Below are positions 42,707 to 52,335 of a stretch of 64,000 nucleotides of DNA, in pieces. Under the pieces are notes generated by a model that was not told where the DNA came from, did not search any database, and was given only the letters and a program-made list of their open reading frames with translations. The number at the start of each line of letters is the position of its first letter. The stretch's first letter is position 1. Source of the DNA: Desulfomonilia bacterium (GTDB lineage Bacteria > Desulfobacterota > Desulfomonilia > UBA1062); contig DATCTV010000017.1 of the NCBI GenBank assembly GCA_036567785.1, positions 1 through 64,000 on the forward strand, read 5' to 3'. The position numbers and the translations under genes are program-made.

Positions 42707-44614
42707 TCACGCCCTGAAATATCTGGAATACCACATCATGAATACGAGCAGAAGCCAGATTCGATCAACAGCGATTGAGCCTTTTTTCTGCCTGAATTCC
42801 TGAACCGTCCTCAATGCAATTTCAGGGTCGATATATTGCTGAGTTTTTAATGCGTCAGGATTTAAATGCTCATCAATAAGACTTTGAAGGTCATCGTGAA
42901 GCCATGAATAAACCGGTACGGCAAATCCCTGCTTGGGCCTGTTGAAAAGTTCGTCAGGGATATATCTGGCGAGAAGCTTTTTAAGAATGTATTTGGTCTG
43001 GCCGTTTCTGAACTTATACTGCATGGGCAGCTTAAGGGCGAATTCGACTATTCTGTGGTCGAGCATGGGCTCGCGGCCTTCAAGACTTGTAAACATGGTC
43101 GCCCGGTCAACCTTTGTAAGGATGTCATCGGGCAGGTAATACTTCATGTCCCAAAGCATCATGGCGCTCAGCAAGTCCCTTTTGAAAGAATCAAGGCAGA
43201 TCCTGCTGTCTGAATATGATCCGGTCATTTTTCTGATTTCATCAGGCAGCCAGTAGGCCAGCGCAAAAGAGTAGGCCGATGAAACGCCGTCCTGCCAGTT
43301 CGAGAGGACGGCCTGGAATTTTCTGAATCGGTCCTTTATTGCGGGAAGCCTCAATTGAGGAAACACCTGCGACAGATTCGATATGGTATCGATCCCAAGG
43401 ATTTCGATGATCTTTCCGGCCAGCCTTGGGATTGATACAGGCAGACCCGAGAGTGTTTTGCCGAGCCTGTTCATGACCCAGTAGTGATGATAGCCGCAGA
43501 ACAGTTCGTCACCGCCATCGGCAGAGAGGCTGACCTTGACGTTTCGCCGAGTAATCTGCGAGACGATTGTTGTGGGTATGCCTGAGATGTCCCCTGCAGG
43601 CTCGTCATAGATTTCAGGCCAAAGAGGCAGGATTTCCCTCGCATGATCAGGTGTTACGATTTCTTCGGTATGTGAAGTTCCGAGGTAATTGGCCACCATT
43701 TTTGCCCAAGAGGATTCGTCATAATTCTTTTCGTTGAATCCGATTGTGAATGTCTTTATGTCGGCCCCGCTGTGCCTTGCGAGAATTGCTGTAACGAGCG
43801 ATGAATCAACGCCGCCTGAGAGAAATACACCGACCGGCACATCTGCGATAAGCCGCTTTTTAAAGGCATCAATCATTATTTCTTCAAGCTCTTCAATATA
43901 AAACTCTTCACTGAGAGGCGAACGTGATTCCTCGAATGAATTCATATCCCAGTATCTGTGATGCTCGATTTTCATATCCCTTGATATTTTAAGGAAACAG
44001 CCCGGCTCGATTTTGAACACGTTTTTATAGATTGAGCGCGGTGCCGAGATATAACCGTAATGGAAAAACTCGCCGAGTGAATAGGTATCTATATCAAGCC
44101 TGTCCGCGAGACCTGTGTGAAGTCCCTTTAGCTCCGAGGCGAATGCGAAGGCGACCCCATTTGAATAATAAAAAAGCGGCTTTACGCCTATCCTGTCCCT
44201 GAACAGATAGAGGGTCTTTTCCAATGAATCCCAGACTGCAAAAGCGAACATGCCATTAAAGCGTTTGACACATTCAGGCCCCCATTTGATGAAGGCGTTC
44301 AGAACCACTTCGGTGTCGGATGTTCCCCTGAAACTGAAATCGGAAAGCTCTTCTTTTAGTTCACGGAAATTATAAACCTCACCATTGTAGCAGATGATAT
44401 ATCTGCAATCATTTGACACCATGGGCTGATGGCCTGTCGGGCTTAAATCAATTATTGAAAGCCTTCTGTGACCGAGAGCGAGTCCGGCTTTTTTGTCAAC
44501 ATAGAGCCCAGCATCATCCGGTCCGCCGCGATGCATGACATCGCGCATCCTGACGCAGATGTCCCCGAGGTTATCTTTATCAGATTGTATCCAGATCCCA
44601 GCTATTCGGCACAT
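42707..44614 (-). CDS. asnB: Glutamine-hydrolysing asparagine synthase-like amidotransferase
   Basis: The 635-residue protein begins MCRIAGIW, with the N-terminal nucleophile Cys2, followed by 'MHRGGPDDAG'. The synthetase half has the PP-loop FLSGGVDSSLV and 'SLSADGGDELFCGY'. It may make asparagine. In polysaccharide clusters such proteins are often thought to amidate sugar acids instead. It is the last gene of the long leftward cluster and overlaps the glycosyltransferase gene by 13 nt. Confidence 0.88.
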   Translation of the reverse strand: MCRIAGIWIQSDKDNLGDICVRMRDVMHRGGPDDAGLYVDKKAGLALGHRRLSIIDLSPTGHQPMVSNDCRYIICYNGEVYNFRELKEELSDFSFRGTSDTEVVLNAFIKWGPECVKRFNGMFAFAVWDSLEKTLYLFRDRIGVKPLFYYSNGVAFAFASELKGLHTGLADRLDIDTYSLGEFFHYGYISAPRSIYKNVFKIEPGCFLKISRDMKIEHHRYWDMNSFEESRSPLSEEFYIEELEEIMIDAFKKRLIADVPVGVFLSGGVDSSLVTAILARHSGADIKTFTIGFNEKNYDESSWAKMVANYLGTSHTEEIVTPDHAREILPLWPEIYDEPAGDISGIPTTIVSQITRRNVKVSLSADGGDELFCGYHHYWVMNRLGKTLSGLPVSIPRLAGKIIEILGIDTISNLSQVFPQLRLPAIKDRFRKFQAVLSNWQDGVSSAYSFALAYWLPDEIRKMTGSYSDSRICLDSFKRDLLSAMMLWDMKYYLPDDILTKVDRATMFTSLEGREPMLDHRIVEFALKLPMQYKFRNGQTKYILKKLLARYIPDELFNRPKQGFAVPVYSWLHDDLQSLIDEHLNPDALKTQQYIDPEIALRTVQEFRQKKGSIAVDRIWLLLVFMMWYSRYFRA

Positions 44615-45498
44615 AAAGATTTTAAGTAGGTCTTTAAAGTAAGAAAAATGTTCGCATTCCGATTGATAATCTTAAATAATGGAAGAGACAGGATACTTAA
44701 TATAAGGCTGAAAGGCATCACATAAGAAGACATATGCCTTTGTGTCAATGTGATTATATTCTTTACCGCAAACTCGTCCCTGATATTTCCTTTTCTTATG
44801 AATCCAAAAATCGGAGGCAGGTATTTTAATATTTTTTCTTTTATGAACCTGTTCCGTAAAGACTGGTGGTCGGGATGATACACAATGGCTGTCTTAACCA
44901 CATGAACCTTGAAGCCTTTTTTTGCCGCTCTCAGGCAATAATCCCAGTCCTCGAAACCGACAAAAAAAGATGGGTCGTATATTCCGATTTCTTCTATTAC
45001 CTTTCTATGAATGAGAAGGCCTGCTGTGCCTGCCGCATTAACTATGTCGGCATCTGCCGGTGCGGGATACATATATCCGAGCATCCCTTTGTTTCTTTTG
45101 AAATAATTCAAGACCCTTCCGGTTTCAGGGTCTTTTATGACAGGAGCTCTAATAAACCCTTTGCCATCTTTCAGAAGCTTTTCTAGACAGTCCTTTTCCG
45201 GGTAATCATCTTCATCATGCAGCCATATCCACTCAGCACCCTCATCAAACGCCTTTTTCATTCCAAGCGAAAATCCTCCTGCCGAGCCAAGGTTGTCTTC
45301 TGATGTATATAAATGTATTTTAAAAGGTTTTTCTGAAACTGATTTCCAGGACAATATCACTGGATCAATGCATCTGCTGTTATCGATGATTATAACATCA
45401 TTGATTGGATTGGTCTGATAATTTATGAACTTGAGACATTTTTGAAGACCGAAGATGTCTTTATAAGCAACAATTACAGGAAAGGTTCGATTGATCAT
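44602..45498 (-). CDS. Glycosyltransferase family 2 (rhamnosyltransferase-like)
   Basis: The 298-residue protein has a GT-A fold: 'PVIVAYKDIFGLQKCLKFI', 'NDVIIIDNSR', 'LGSAGGFSLGMKKAFDEGA' and the metal-binding region WLHDEDDYP. 'FVGFEDWDYCLRAAKKGF' is the acceptor-side motif typical of rhamnosyl/galactofuranosyl-transferase-like GT2 enzymes. It should add one sugar of the repeat unit. It has a hydrophobic segment near the C-terminus that may sit at the membrane. Confidence 0.82.
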   Translation of the reverse strand: MINRTFPVIVAYKDIFGLQKCLKFINYQTNPINDVIIIDNSRCIDPVILSWKSVSEKPFKIHLYTSEDNLGSAGGFSLGMKKAFDEGAEWIWLHDEDDYPEKDCLEKLLKDGKGFIRAPVIKDPETGRVLNYFKRNKGMLGYMYPAPADADIVNAAGTAGLLIHRKVIEEIGIYDPSFFVGFEDWDYCLRAAKKGFKVHVVKTAIVYHPDHQSLRNRFIKEKILKYLPPIFGFIRKGNIRDEFAVKNIITLTQRHMSSYVMPFSLILSILSLPLFKIINRNANIFLTLKTYLKSLCAE

Positions 45499-45511
45499 TC
45501 AGATAGTTCCG

Positions 45512-46375
45512 CTAATGGATTGTTTTTTTTAAGATATATAAAAGAAGCTTTGCAGGAAGAATTCCAACTGAATAATTGTATTTAGAACGCATATAAGACT
45601 TATTTATTGCATCTTTCATACAAATAAGTTGTAGCTTTTGTGCTGTCCTTATTAATGGTTTGTTCTTTGTATATTGCTGCGTGTTATTAAAAATGATTTT
45701 CATCGAATCATAGAACTCTTTGCTTTGAGTAGTCGTTATTGTTTTCTCGCTGATATCTCTTCTAAATTCAGCAGTAACTTTTTTTATATGTTTGAAATCA
45801 TAATTACGAGAGAGTCTTATCCATAAATCCCAGTCTTCATTAGCAAATAAGTTTTCATTAAAGAAGCCGGTATCCGAAAAGCAGGCTTTGTTATGCATAA
45901 AACATAGCGTTGGAGATATATTATGAACTAGTATTTTATCTTTAGAGAAATCAAATGAATATGGGAATGATTTACTGATCTTAACAGTATTTGCATTAGT
46001 ATGAACTTGGCTTATCATGCATGCATCCGAGTAGGCAACTTTGTATTCTGAGTTTTCAAGGCAATTAACAAGAGTTTCCAGATGATTCGGATAGTATATG
46101 TCGTCATCATCTAAATAAGCTATGTATTTTCCTTTAGATAATTTTATCCCGGTATTTCTTGCGGTTGATATTCCAAGATTTTTAAAATGATTAATAATTG
46201 TAATTCTATTGCTAAAACCAATGCTGTTTAGGATTTCATTAATGGGTGTGCCACCATCGTTCACCACAATAATCTCATAGTCACAAAATGTTTGAGATAG
46301 AATACTTATCAAAGCTTTTTTAAGTAGTTGAGGTCGGTTATATGTTGGTACAATAACAGATATTAACGGATTCAT
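45512..46375 (-). CDS. Glycosyltransferase family 2
   Basis: The 287-residue protein has 'SVIVPTYNRPQLLKKALISI', 'YEIIVVNDGG' and the DxD-type AYLDDDDIYYP, the standard GT2 core. 'FANEDWDLWIRLSRNY' is the catalytic-base region. The DNA is clearly more AT-rich than the flanking metabolic operons, as usual for O-antigen genes. Sugar donor and acceptor are unknown. Confidence 0.82.
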   Translation of the reverse strand: MNPLISVIVPTYNRPQLLKKALISILSQTFCDYEIIVVNDGGTPINEILNSIGFSNRITIINHFKNLGISTARNTGIKLSKGKYIAYLDDDDIYYPNHLETLVNCLENSEYKVAYSDACMISQVHTNANTVKISKSFPYSFDFSKDKILVHNISPTLCFMHNKACFSDTGFFNENLFANEDWDLWIRLSRNYDFKHIKKVTAEFRRDISEKTITTTQSKEFYDSMKIIFNNTQQYTKNKPLIRTAQKLQLICMKDAINKSYMRSKYNYSVGILPAKLLLYILKKTIH

Positions 46376-46378
46376 TAT

Positions 46379-47905
46379 TTAATCAGTATGTGAAATGCGT
46401 CTAGCAATTAAAAAGATATTTTTTAATACGAGCTTCTCAGCTTCTCCAAATATGTTGATTTTGAAACTAATCACTAAATATATAATATCAAACAAACCAA
46501 TTGCTATTATTAAGCCAACCCATGAACATGATATAGGGCGAATAAAGAAGGAAACTATCGCAAGTATTATACCTAATACCAATGGAGGACAATATGCAGA
46601 CAGAAATAATGCATAAGGTGATAATTTTAAAAAGCGTTTCAACACGATTATTAGGAAAACCAAATCAACCGCATTTGTAAGAATCAGTGCAAAACCGGCA
46701 CCATTAAGGCCGAACGGTTTAATAAATACCAGGCATGACAATCCCAGCACAACGGCCCTGAACATACAGTAAACAGTAAACTGCCTTATCCTACCTGTTC
46801 CGACTGCAATATTATTGGGAAGAGCTACAAATAAAGTGCTTAGAAAAAATGAAGCTGTAAGCAGCATTAGAACTGTATTAGTCTGGCTGCTTACTGTTTT
46901 GCCCACCCATATCAGCATAAAACTGTTGCCGAAAACAAACATGGGTATAAATATCATGCAGGATAGCACGGTAATAAATCTTGTTGAACGAATGTATATG
47001 TCTTTTAATTTTTCATGCTGGTCTGTTGAATGAAGTTCACTTGCCATGGGAAAAGTAAATCCGAGCATATAGGCAATCATATAAGAAAGTGAATTAACTA
47101 TCATGAATGGAATTGAATATATTCCTGCTGCCGCAACCCCAAGCCAGATCCCGATCAATGTCTGGTCCAATCTGCTAACAATTGCGCTTAAGCCTCTATT
47201 AATTGCGCCATAACCAATATAGGAACGCAAACGCCTTATGGTAGGAAAGTCAAAACCAGGCTTAAACCGGTAGGCAGGCAGCAGAATCCTTGCAATCATC
47301 CAATATGCTATTCCGGCGCATACTGTTGACAAAACCCTCATCAAAACAAACCCGACAACACCATACCCTAGATAAACCAGTAATAAGCCGAAACCGATGC
47401 CTGCAAGATTGGTAATAATAGCAACGCCATATGTTATTTCAAATCTCTGCAGCCCCATGGAAACAGCTCTGCCCCATGACATGCCCACACTGCCCAGAAA
47501 ACCTATGCCTGCAAGCTGGAAAACAATAACTGCCTGAGATGACATATCCGCTGGAACTTTAAAAACATTCTCACTTAGAATTTTCGCAAACAGGATTATG
47601 ACGGTCATGCCGATAAAGCCGATTATCAGGTATAACTGAAGGGTATTGTTCAACATTTTATTGGCAGAAGCAGTGTCGTTCCGGGCATGATCTTCTGCAA
47701 GATATTTGGTTATCGGCAAATCCAGGCCCATATCCATGACCGTCAGGTATCCGATTATTACAGCCACAAGACTTTGCAGTCCAAAGGCGGTTTCTCCAAC
47801 TGCATCAAGCAGGAGGGGAGTTGATACAAGGTTTATCACCATAGGGATGGCATATCCCAGCAGGCTGGAAAACATATTGATGGATGTTCTGTTTAATCTG
47901 TCCAT
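46379..47905 (-). CDS. Wzx-type O-antigen/polysaccharide flippase
   Basis: The 508-residue protein has about fourteen membrane helices and the family start 'RTSINMFSSLLGYAIPMVINLVSTPLLL'-like layout of polysaccharide flippases in the MOP superfamily. It moves lipid-linked repeat units across the inner membrane. No Wzy-type polymerase was recognised in the window, so the unit may be a short glycan, or the polymerase may lie elsewhere. Confidence 0.82.
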   Translation of the reverse strand: MDRLNRTSINMFSSLLGYAIPMVINLVSTPLLLDAVGETAFGLQSLVAVIIGYLTVMDMGLDLPITKYLAEDHARNDTASANKMLNNTLQLYLIIGFIGMTVIILFAKILSENVFKVPADMSSQAVIVFQLAGIGFLGSVGMSWGRAVSMGLQRFEITYGVAIITNLAGIGFGLLLVYLGYGVVGFVLMRVLSTVCAGIAYWMIARILLPAYRFKPGFDFPTIRRLRSYIGYGAINRGLSAIVSRLDQTLIGIWLGVAAAGIYSIPFMIVNSLSYMIAYMLGFTFPMASELHSTDQHEKLKDIYIRSTRFITVLSCMIFIPMFVFGNSFMLIWVGKTVSSQTNTVLMLLTASFFLSTLFVALPNNIAVGTGRIRQFTVYCMFRAVVLGLSCLVFIKPFGLNGAGFALILTNAVDLVFLIIVLKRFLKLSPYALFLSAYCPPLVLGIILAIVSFFIRPISCSWVGLIIAIGLFDIIYLVISFKINIFGEAEKLVLKNIFLIARRISHTD

Positions 47906-47963
47906 ATTTTTGAAAATAAGAAATTGTCAGCTAGATAATTAGAAAAGAAAAATGAGATCAGAT

Positions 47964-49013
47964 TTATAATTTTAAGGTGTTGTTTATTGTATTTGCAAAA
48001 CTTTCCGGCAGGAAATTTTTAAAGCGTTCTCCTGCCAGATAGTCCTTAATAGCATCCTGATATTTTTTATATTCCTGCTCATCAATATTAATAATAAAAT
48101 CTTCAAGATCTTTATTGGTCTTGAATATTCTGCGGTCTACAAACGCATTACTGTCTACATAGTCTGTAATATTTGGAGCGCCAAGGTAAATTGGCACACA
48201 ACCGCAGCGCATACTGTCAAATATTTTTTCAGTTATATAGCCAGGCTCACCCTCAAGATTTTCATAACACAGGCTGAAACGATAGAAGGGCAGGACGTCC
48301 CATTTGTTTTTTACTGTTCCCCTGTAAGAAGAGTATACTTGTTTTTTAAACGGCAATATTTTTTCAACAAGATTTGCAGGATTATTCCAGCCGTAACCAT
48401 ACAGATCAAAGTTTTCAGGAAGAGCTGTTTCGAAGTGACGGATTGATTTTATGCGCTCTGAATATAACTCCCGTTTGTGATTTGAATATTTATTCATCGA
48501 AATGTTTACAAGCAGCTTCTTTTTACCAAAAGGAATCTTGGGAATTATCGAAAACTTACCTGTCTGAGGCCAGCATATCTTGAAATATTTTATGCTATCC
48601 ACAATGGAATCATTCCATGTAAATATAATATTAAAAGCCTCGTGATTTTCTCTTTTCCAGTTGTCAGGGCTCACTGCGGGAGCCTCCCACAGGAATAAAA
48701 CCATTTTGTCTTTGAGATGGCTGTTTAAGCATTCCGAATAAAGATCACGGACTATAGAGATTCCCCTGGCTTTATTTATTGTCCGCTTTAATCTAGCCTT
48801 AAAATTTGAATACGGGAACACGCTTGCAATATCAAAAAAGAAAACCCATTCACAATCATGCAATGAATTGTCATCTGCAGTGGTCAGAAGATAATTTTTT
48901 TCTAACAGGCGATCTCTGAGAAATATATATGGATCATTATAAGAATCCCGCTCGTTCGGATCGAACATCCTGTTATTGCCGCCTGAGAGCGTATGAATAA
49001 GTATCTTTTTCAA
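47964..49013 (-). CDS. Glycosyltransferase family 10 (alpha-1,3/4-fucosyltransferase-like)
   Basis: The 349-residue protein has the GT10 donor motif 'YRFSLCYENLEGEPGYITEKIFD' (read in two parts: FSLCYEN and GYITEKIFDSMRCGCVPIY) followed by LGAPNI. GT10 enzymes transfer fucose from GDP-fucose. The cluster can make a GDP-6-deoxysugar (gmd and a reductase), so a donor is at hand; GDP-colitose is an alternative donor here because of the ColD-like gene. Confidence 0.82.
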   Translation of the reverse strand: MKKILIHTLSGGNNRMFDPNERDSYNDPYIFLRDRLLEKNYLLTTADDNSLHDCEWVFFFDIASVFPYSNFKARLKRTINKARGISIVRDLYSECLNSHLKDKMVLFLWEAPAVSPDNWKRENHEAFNIIFTWNDSIVDSIKYFKICWPQTGKFSIIPKIPFGKKKLLVNISMNKYSNHKRELYSERIKSIRHFETALPENFDLYGYGWNNPANLVEKILPFKKQVYSSYRGTVKNKWDVLPFYRFSLCYENLEGEPGYITEKIFDSMRCGCVPIYLGAPNITDYVDSNAFVDRRIFKTNKDLEDFIINIDEQEYKKYQDAIKDYLAGERFKNFLPESFANTINNTLKL

Positions 49014-49034
49014 ATTTAACGTTTCAACATTATA

Positions 49035-50060
49035 CTATTGCGTAGAATCAAGTTTTATCGCATCGAATATTTCTATGAATCTTTGTTTCATGTCATGGTC
49101 TCTCAATGTACGTTGATATCCCCTGAAGGCAATTTCTTCGCGTTCATCCTCATGCTTCAAGTAATAATGTATTTTTTCAATCATCTTATCTGTTGAATCA
49201 TAAATGGCAATTTCATTGCTGATGTCATAGAGTTTTTCCAAGCCTTCAACATAATAGGATAACTGGAACCCTCCGCACGAACTTATTTCAAAATGTCTGC
49301 CCTTGACCTGCTCATGAATTTTATGATCATTTTTTATAAATACATAAGCTGTATTGCGCCATGCCTTGAGCGTTTCTGTAACAGGCCTGTTTATGCCCAT
49401 TAGGTAACGGATATCCCAGGACACTGAATTGGAAAGGTTCAGATTGATTTTGCTTTTGTTGAAAATATCAATCATCTCTATATATTCAACTGGGCCGTTG
49501 TTCCAGCCCGCACCCCGAATCATGACATTTATGCCGGATTTTTCAATTTGCCTCAGGCACCATGCCCTGAAAGGATGAAACTGTCCGACAAAACTGACAT
49601 CAATTGTTTTTGGCAGGTCTTTCTTTGTAAAAAATCCGGTGTTGCAGGCAAAAGGAGAGAAGATTGCATTTTTGTGTCCTGCATCCCTGAACCTTTTAAC
49701 CCCGTGAACATCTGAAGTTGTTACAAAATTAAAATGTTCAGCCCAGAAATTTGAGTATTTCCGTCTCCAGATATCGTCAAAAAAATAACCAAGCGTTTTT
49801 GAATACTTATTTATTTCATCAACAATTTCAGGAATGAACTGATTGGTGTGTGGAACAAAAATAACAATATCAGGGCGGTATTCTTTTACTTTGTCAAGCA
49901 GGGCATTGTTCATTTTAAACCTGCCTGATTCATTGAATATTTTTAAAAAATCAAATTTCTCTACACTCTCAGTTATGCTCTTGAGCGTCAGATAGAAGTT
50001 GTAATATTCATAGGACTCGGCTTCATTCCTGCCAAAAGCTGCTACCAGCAAAATTTTCAT
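49035..50060 (-). CDS. CgeB-like glycosyltransferase
   Basis: The 341-residue protein resembles CgeB/GT4-type proteins. Its C-terminal part has 'KGRHFEISSCGGFQLSYYVE' and then 'YDSTDKMIEKIHYYL', typical of this group, and the middle has 'IDVSFVGQFHPFRAW'. The N-terminal Rossmann-like start is MKILLVAAFGRN. It is probably a sugar transferase of the cluster. It overlaps the ColD-like gene by 4 nt. Confidence 0.68.
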   Translation of the reverse strand: MKILLVAAFGRNEAESYEYYNFYLTLKSITESVEKFDFLKIFNESGRFKMNNALLDKVKEYRPDIVIFVPHTNQFIPEIVDEINKYSKTLGYFFDDIWRRKYSNFWAEHFNFVTTSDVHGVKRFRDAGHKNAIFSPFACNTGFFTKKDLPKTIDVSFVGQFHPFRAWCLRQIEKSGINVMIRGAGWNNGPVEYIEMIDIFNKSKINLNLSNSVSWDIRYLMGINRPVTETLKAWRNTAYVFIKNDHKIHEQVKGRHFEISSCGGFQLSYYVEGLEKLYDISNEIAIYDSTDKMIEKIHYYLKHEDEREEIAFRGYQRTLRDHDMKQRFIEIFDAIKLDSTQ

Positions 50061-51340
50061 TTTATATAATCTTTCAGATAGCTATCGAAGATTTCAAACA
50101 GGCGGTCCATCTGCTCTGTTGAATCAAAAGGATACAGTCCCAGATAGAAACCGGATTTATGAATCATGTTCGCCCCGTGAAGATTATCGTCTTTCAGGCT
50201 TGGGAACATGTTTACTACCGGCTGCAATGCAATATTGCCAGTGACAATAGGCCTTGTTTCAACTCCCATCTTTTCAAGGTATTTTAAAAAGTTCTCTTTA
50301 GAAAAAGGGCACTCGGGAGTGAGCATGACAGGCAGGGCGAACCATGAGCACTCGGCATTATCTGACACCTGCATCAGCCTCATAATGTCTTTGTATTTTA
50401 AAAGATAACTGCCGAAGTATTCAGCATTTTTTTTACGCTGTTTATGAAATTCAGGCTGGCGTCCAAGCTGCACCAGACCAAACCCGGCCTGAAGTTCGGT
50501 GGGCCTGAGATTAAATCCCCAGTTTATGAAAGTATATCTTTCATCAATTCCGTTGGCAGGTTTTATATAGGTATGTTTCATGTTCCTGGCCCAGCCATGA
50601 GCACGCAGCAACCTGAACAGGTCGGATAAGCCCTTATCCCTGCAGCCGACCATCCCGCCTTCCATTGTCGTTATGTGGTGAGAAAAGAAAAATGAATAGC
50701 TGCCGGCAATTCCGAAAGTTCCGACTGACTGACCTTTGTATTTTGCCCCAAGGGATTCGCAGCAGTCTTCAACTAACACAAGATCATGCTTTTGGCAGAT
50801 TTCTGTTATTTTATCCATTTCGCAGGGATTGCCCATCAGGTGTACCAGGGAGATGGCCCTTGTCCTCGGGCCTATCTTTATTTCAAGGTCTTTAATGTCC
50901 ATGTTAAGGGTAAAGGGGTCAGTATCTACGAGCCTGACCTTAAGGCCAGCCATCATTGGTGACCATATCTGCGTAGGCCATGTAACGGATGGCGCCAGTA
51001 TTTCATCACCTGGTTCAAGCAGGTTGGCAGCCGGGTTAACAAGAGCAAAGGCAATCAGAAGGTCAGCAGATGAACCGCTGTTTACAAAAATAGATTCAGA
51101 GTGATTGAATTTCTCGCTGAAGGTTTTTTCAAACCTGAGAGTTTTGTCACCCATTGTCGTTACGAACATACACAACGACTCCACAGCTTCCATAATCTCT
51201 TCAATCTCGTAAGTTGCACAACTCAGGGGATACCAGTATTTTTGAGGTCTGGATTTTTTAGCCAGCAATCCTTCATCAATAAATGCCTGCAGGTTCTTTT
51301 TCAGATCGTCCTTGGATTTGTATTTCATGATATTCAGCAT
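50057..51340 (-). CDS. colD: ColD-like GDP-4-keto-6-deoxymannose 3-dehydratase (His-type DegT family)
   Basis: The 427-residue protein is a DegT/AHBA-type PLP enzyme. In place of the usual cofactor Lys it has His in FFSHHITTMEGGM. As I recall the E. coli ColD, its motif is YSHHIATMEGG, and the stretches LMGNPCEMDKI, LLRAHGWARN and ETRPIVTGN also line up with it. Such His enzymes remove the 3-hydroxyl instead of transaminating. About 40 extra N-terminal residues precede the family start. With gmd and the adjacent reductase it could make GDP-colitose. The start codon (first or fifth Met) is uncertain; the gene overlaps the next by 7 nt. Confidence 0.68.
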   Translation of the reverse strand: MLNIMKYKSKDDLKKNLQAFIDEGLLAKKSRPQKYWYPLSCATYEIEEIMEAVESLCMFVTTMGDKTLRFEKTFSEKFNHSESIFVNSGSSADLLIAFALVNPAANLLEPGDEILAPSVTWPTQIWSPMMAGLKVRLVDTDPFTLNMDIKDLEIKIGPRTRAISLVHLMGNPCEMDKITEICQKHDLVLVEDCCESLGAKYKGQSVGTFGIAGSYSFFFSHHITTMEGGMVGCRDKGLSDLFRLLRAHGWARNMKHTYIKPANGIDERYTFINWGFNLRPTELQAGFGLVQLGRQPEFHKQRKKNAEYFGSYLLKYKDIMRLMQVSDNAECSWFALPVMLTPECPFSKENFLKYLEKMGVETRPIVTGNIALQPVVNMFPSLKDDNLHGANMIHKSGFYLGLYPFDSTEQMDRLFEIFDSYLKDYIK

Positions 51341-52317
51341 TTATTTGAATCTTGCCATTTATAAAAATCTTCCAAGACCATTTTCAATCCTGTTTCAAGA
51401 TCAATTGAATGTTTCCAGCCCAAAGCTGATAACCTTGTTACATCAAGCAGTTTTCGCGGCATTCCATCAGGTTTTGATGTATCCCAGATGATCCGGCCCT
51501 TATAATCCACAAGTATTGCAATCAGCTCGGCCAGTTCTTTTATTGTGAAATCAATTCCCGAACCAACATTTATAATTTCAGGAGAATCATAATTTTCCAG
51601 CAGAAAAACACAGGCTTCAGCGCAATCATCTACGTGAAGAAATTCCCTGCGGGCACTGCCTGTTCCCCACAATGTCACAGACTTGGCGCCGGCTTGTTTT
51701 GCCTCAGCAAAGCGCCTTACCAGCGCAGAAATAACATGAGAGCGTTCAAATTCAAAATGATCGCCGGGCCCATATAAATTGCACGGCATGGGAGAAATTA
51801 TATTAAGCCCATACTGTCTGTTCATTGCCTGAGCCAGGCGAATGCCTGCTATTTTTGCAATTGCGTAGGATTCATTTGTTGGCTCGACTGGCCCGTGCAT
51901 AAAGTATTCTTCTTTCATTGGCTGCAAAGATTCTCTTGGGTATATGCATGAACTTCCCAAAAAAAGTGTTTTTTGAACTTTATACACAAGGCAGGCTTCC
52001 ATGAGATTATTCTGGATTTTGAGATTGTCCAGCAGAAATTCCGTGGGTTCAGCCATGTTTGCTGCAATGCCGCCAACCTTTGCTGCCGCTATGATTACAA
52101 TCTCGGGTTTGGTCTCATTAAAATGTGAAAAGACGCTTTTAGCGTCTTTCAGATCAAGTTCGCTGCGTGTTCTGATAATTAAATTTAAAAAACCTTTCTT
52201 TTTTAAACTTCTTAAAATTGCTGAACCAGCCAGGCCTTCGTGTCCTGCTACATAGATTCTTGAATTCTTATTTAGCCTCACATCCAAAATCCATTTTAAA
52301 TTTTTTACACTGATCAA
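51334..52317 (-). CDS. fcl: GDP-L-fucose synthase / ColC-like epimerase-reductase
   Basis: The 327-residue short-chain dehydrogenase has the NAD(P) loop GHEGLAGSAI and the catalytic SSCIYP and YAIAK of GMER. 'EPTNESYAIAKIAGIRLAQ' and 'MPCNLYGPGDHFEFERSHVI' are close to fucose synthase. It turns GDP-4-keto-6-deoxymannose into GDP-fucose, or after ColD the dideoxy form into GDP-colitose; the ColC enzyme is a homologue, so both are open. About twelve residues precede the usual start; a GTG near residue 13 is an alternative. Confidence 0.82.
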   Translation of the reverse strand: MISVKNLKWILDVRLNKNSRIYVAGHEGLAGSAILRSLKKKGFLNLIIRTRSELDLKDAKSVFSHFNETKPEIVIIAAAKVGGIAANMAEPTEFLLDNLKIQNNLMEACLVYKVQKTLFLGSSCIYPRESLQPMKEEYFMHGPVEPTNESYAIAKIAGIRLAQAMNRQYGLNIISPMPCNLYGPGDHFEFERSHVISALVRRFAEAKQAGAKSVTLWGTGSARREFLHVDDCAEACVFLLENYDSPEIINVGSGIDFTIKELAELIAILVDYKGRIIWDTSKPDGMPRKLLDVTRLSALGWKHSIDLETGLKMVLEDFYKWQDSNKC

Positions 52318-52335
52318 ACATGATATGCATTAAAA

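Noticed and set aside
50057-51340. Reading the DegT-family gene as a sugar aminotransferase such as perosamine synthase
   Set aside because: The position of the PLP lysine is His, and the surrounding motif matches 3-dehydratases; an ordinary transaminase needs the lysine.
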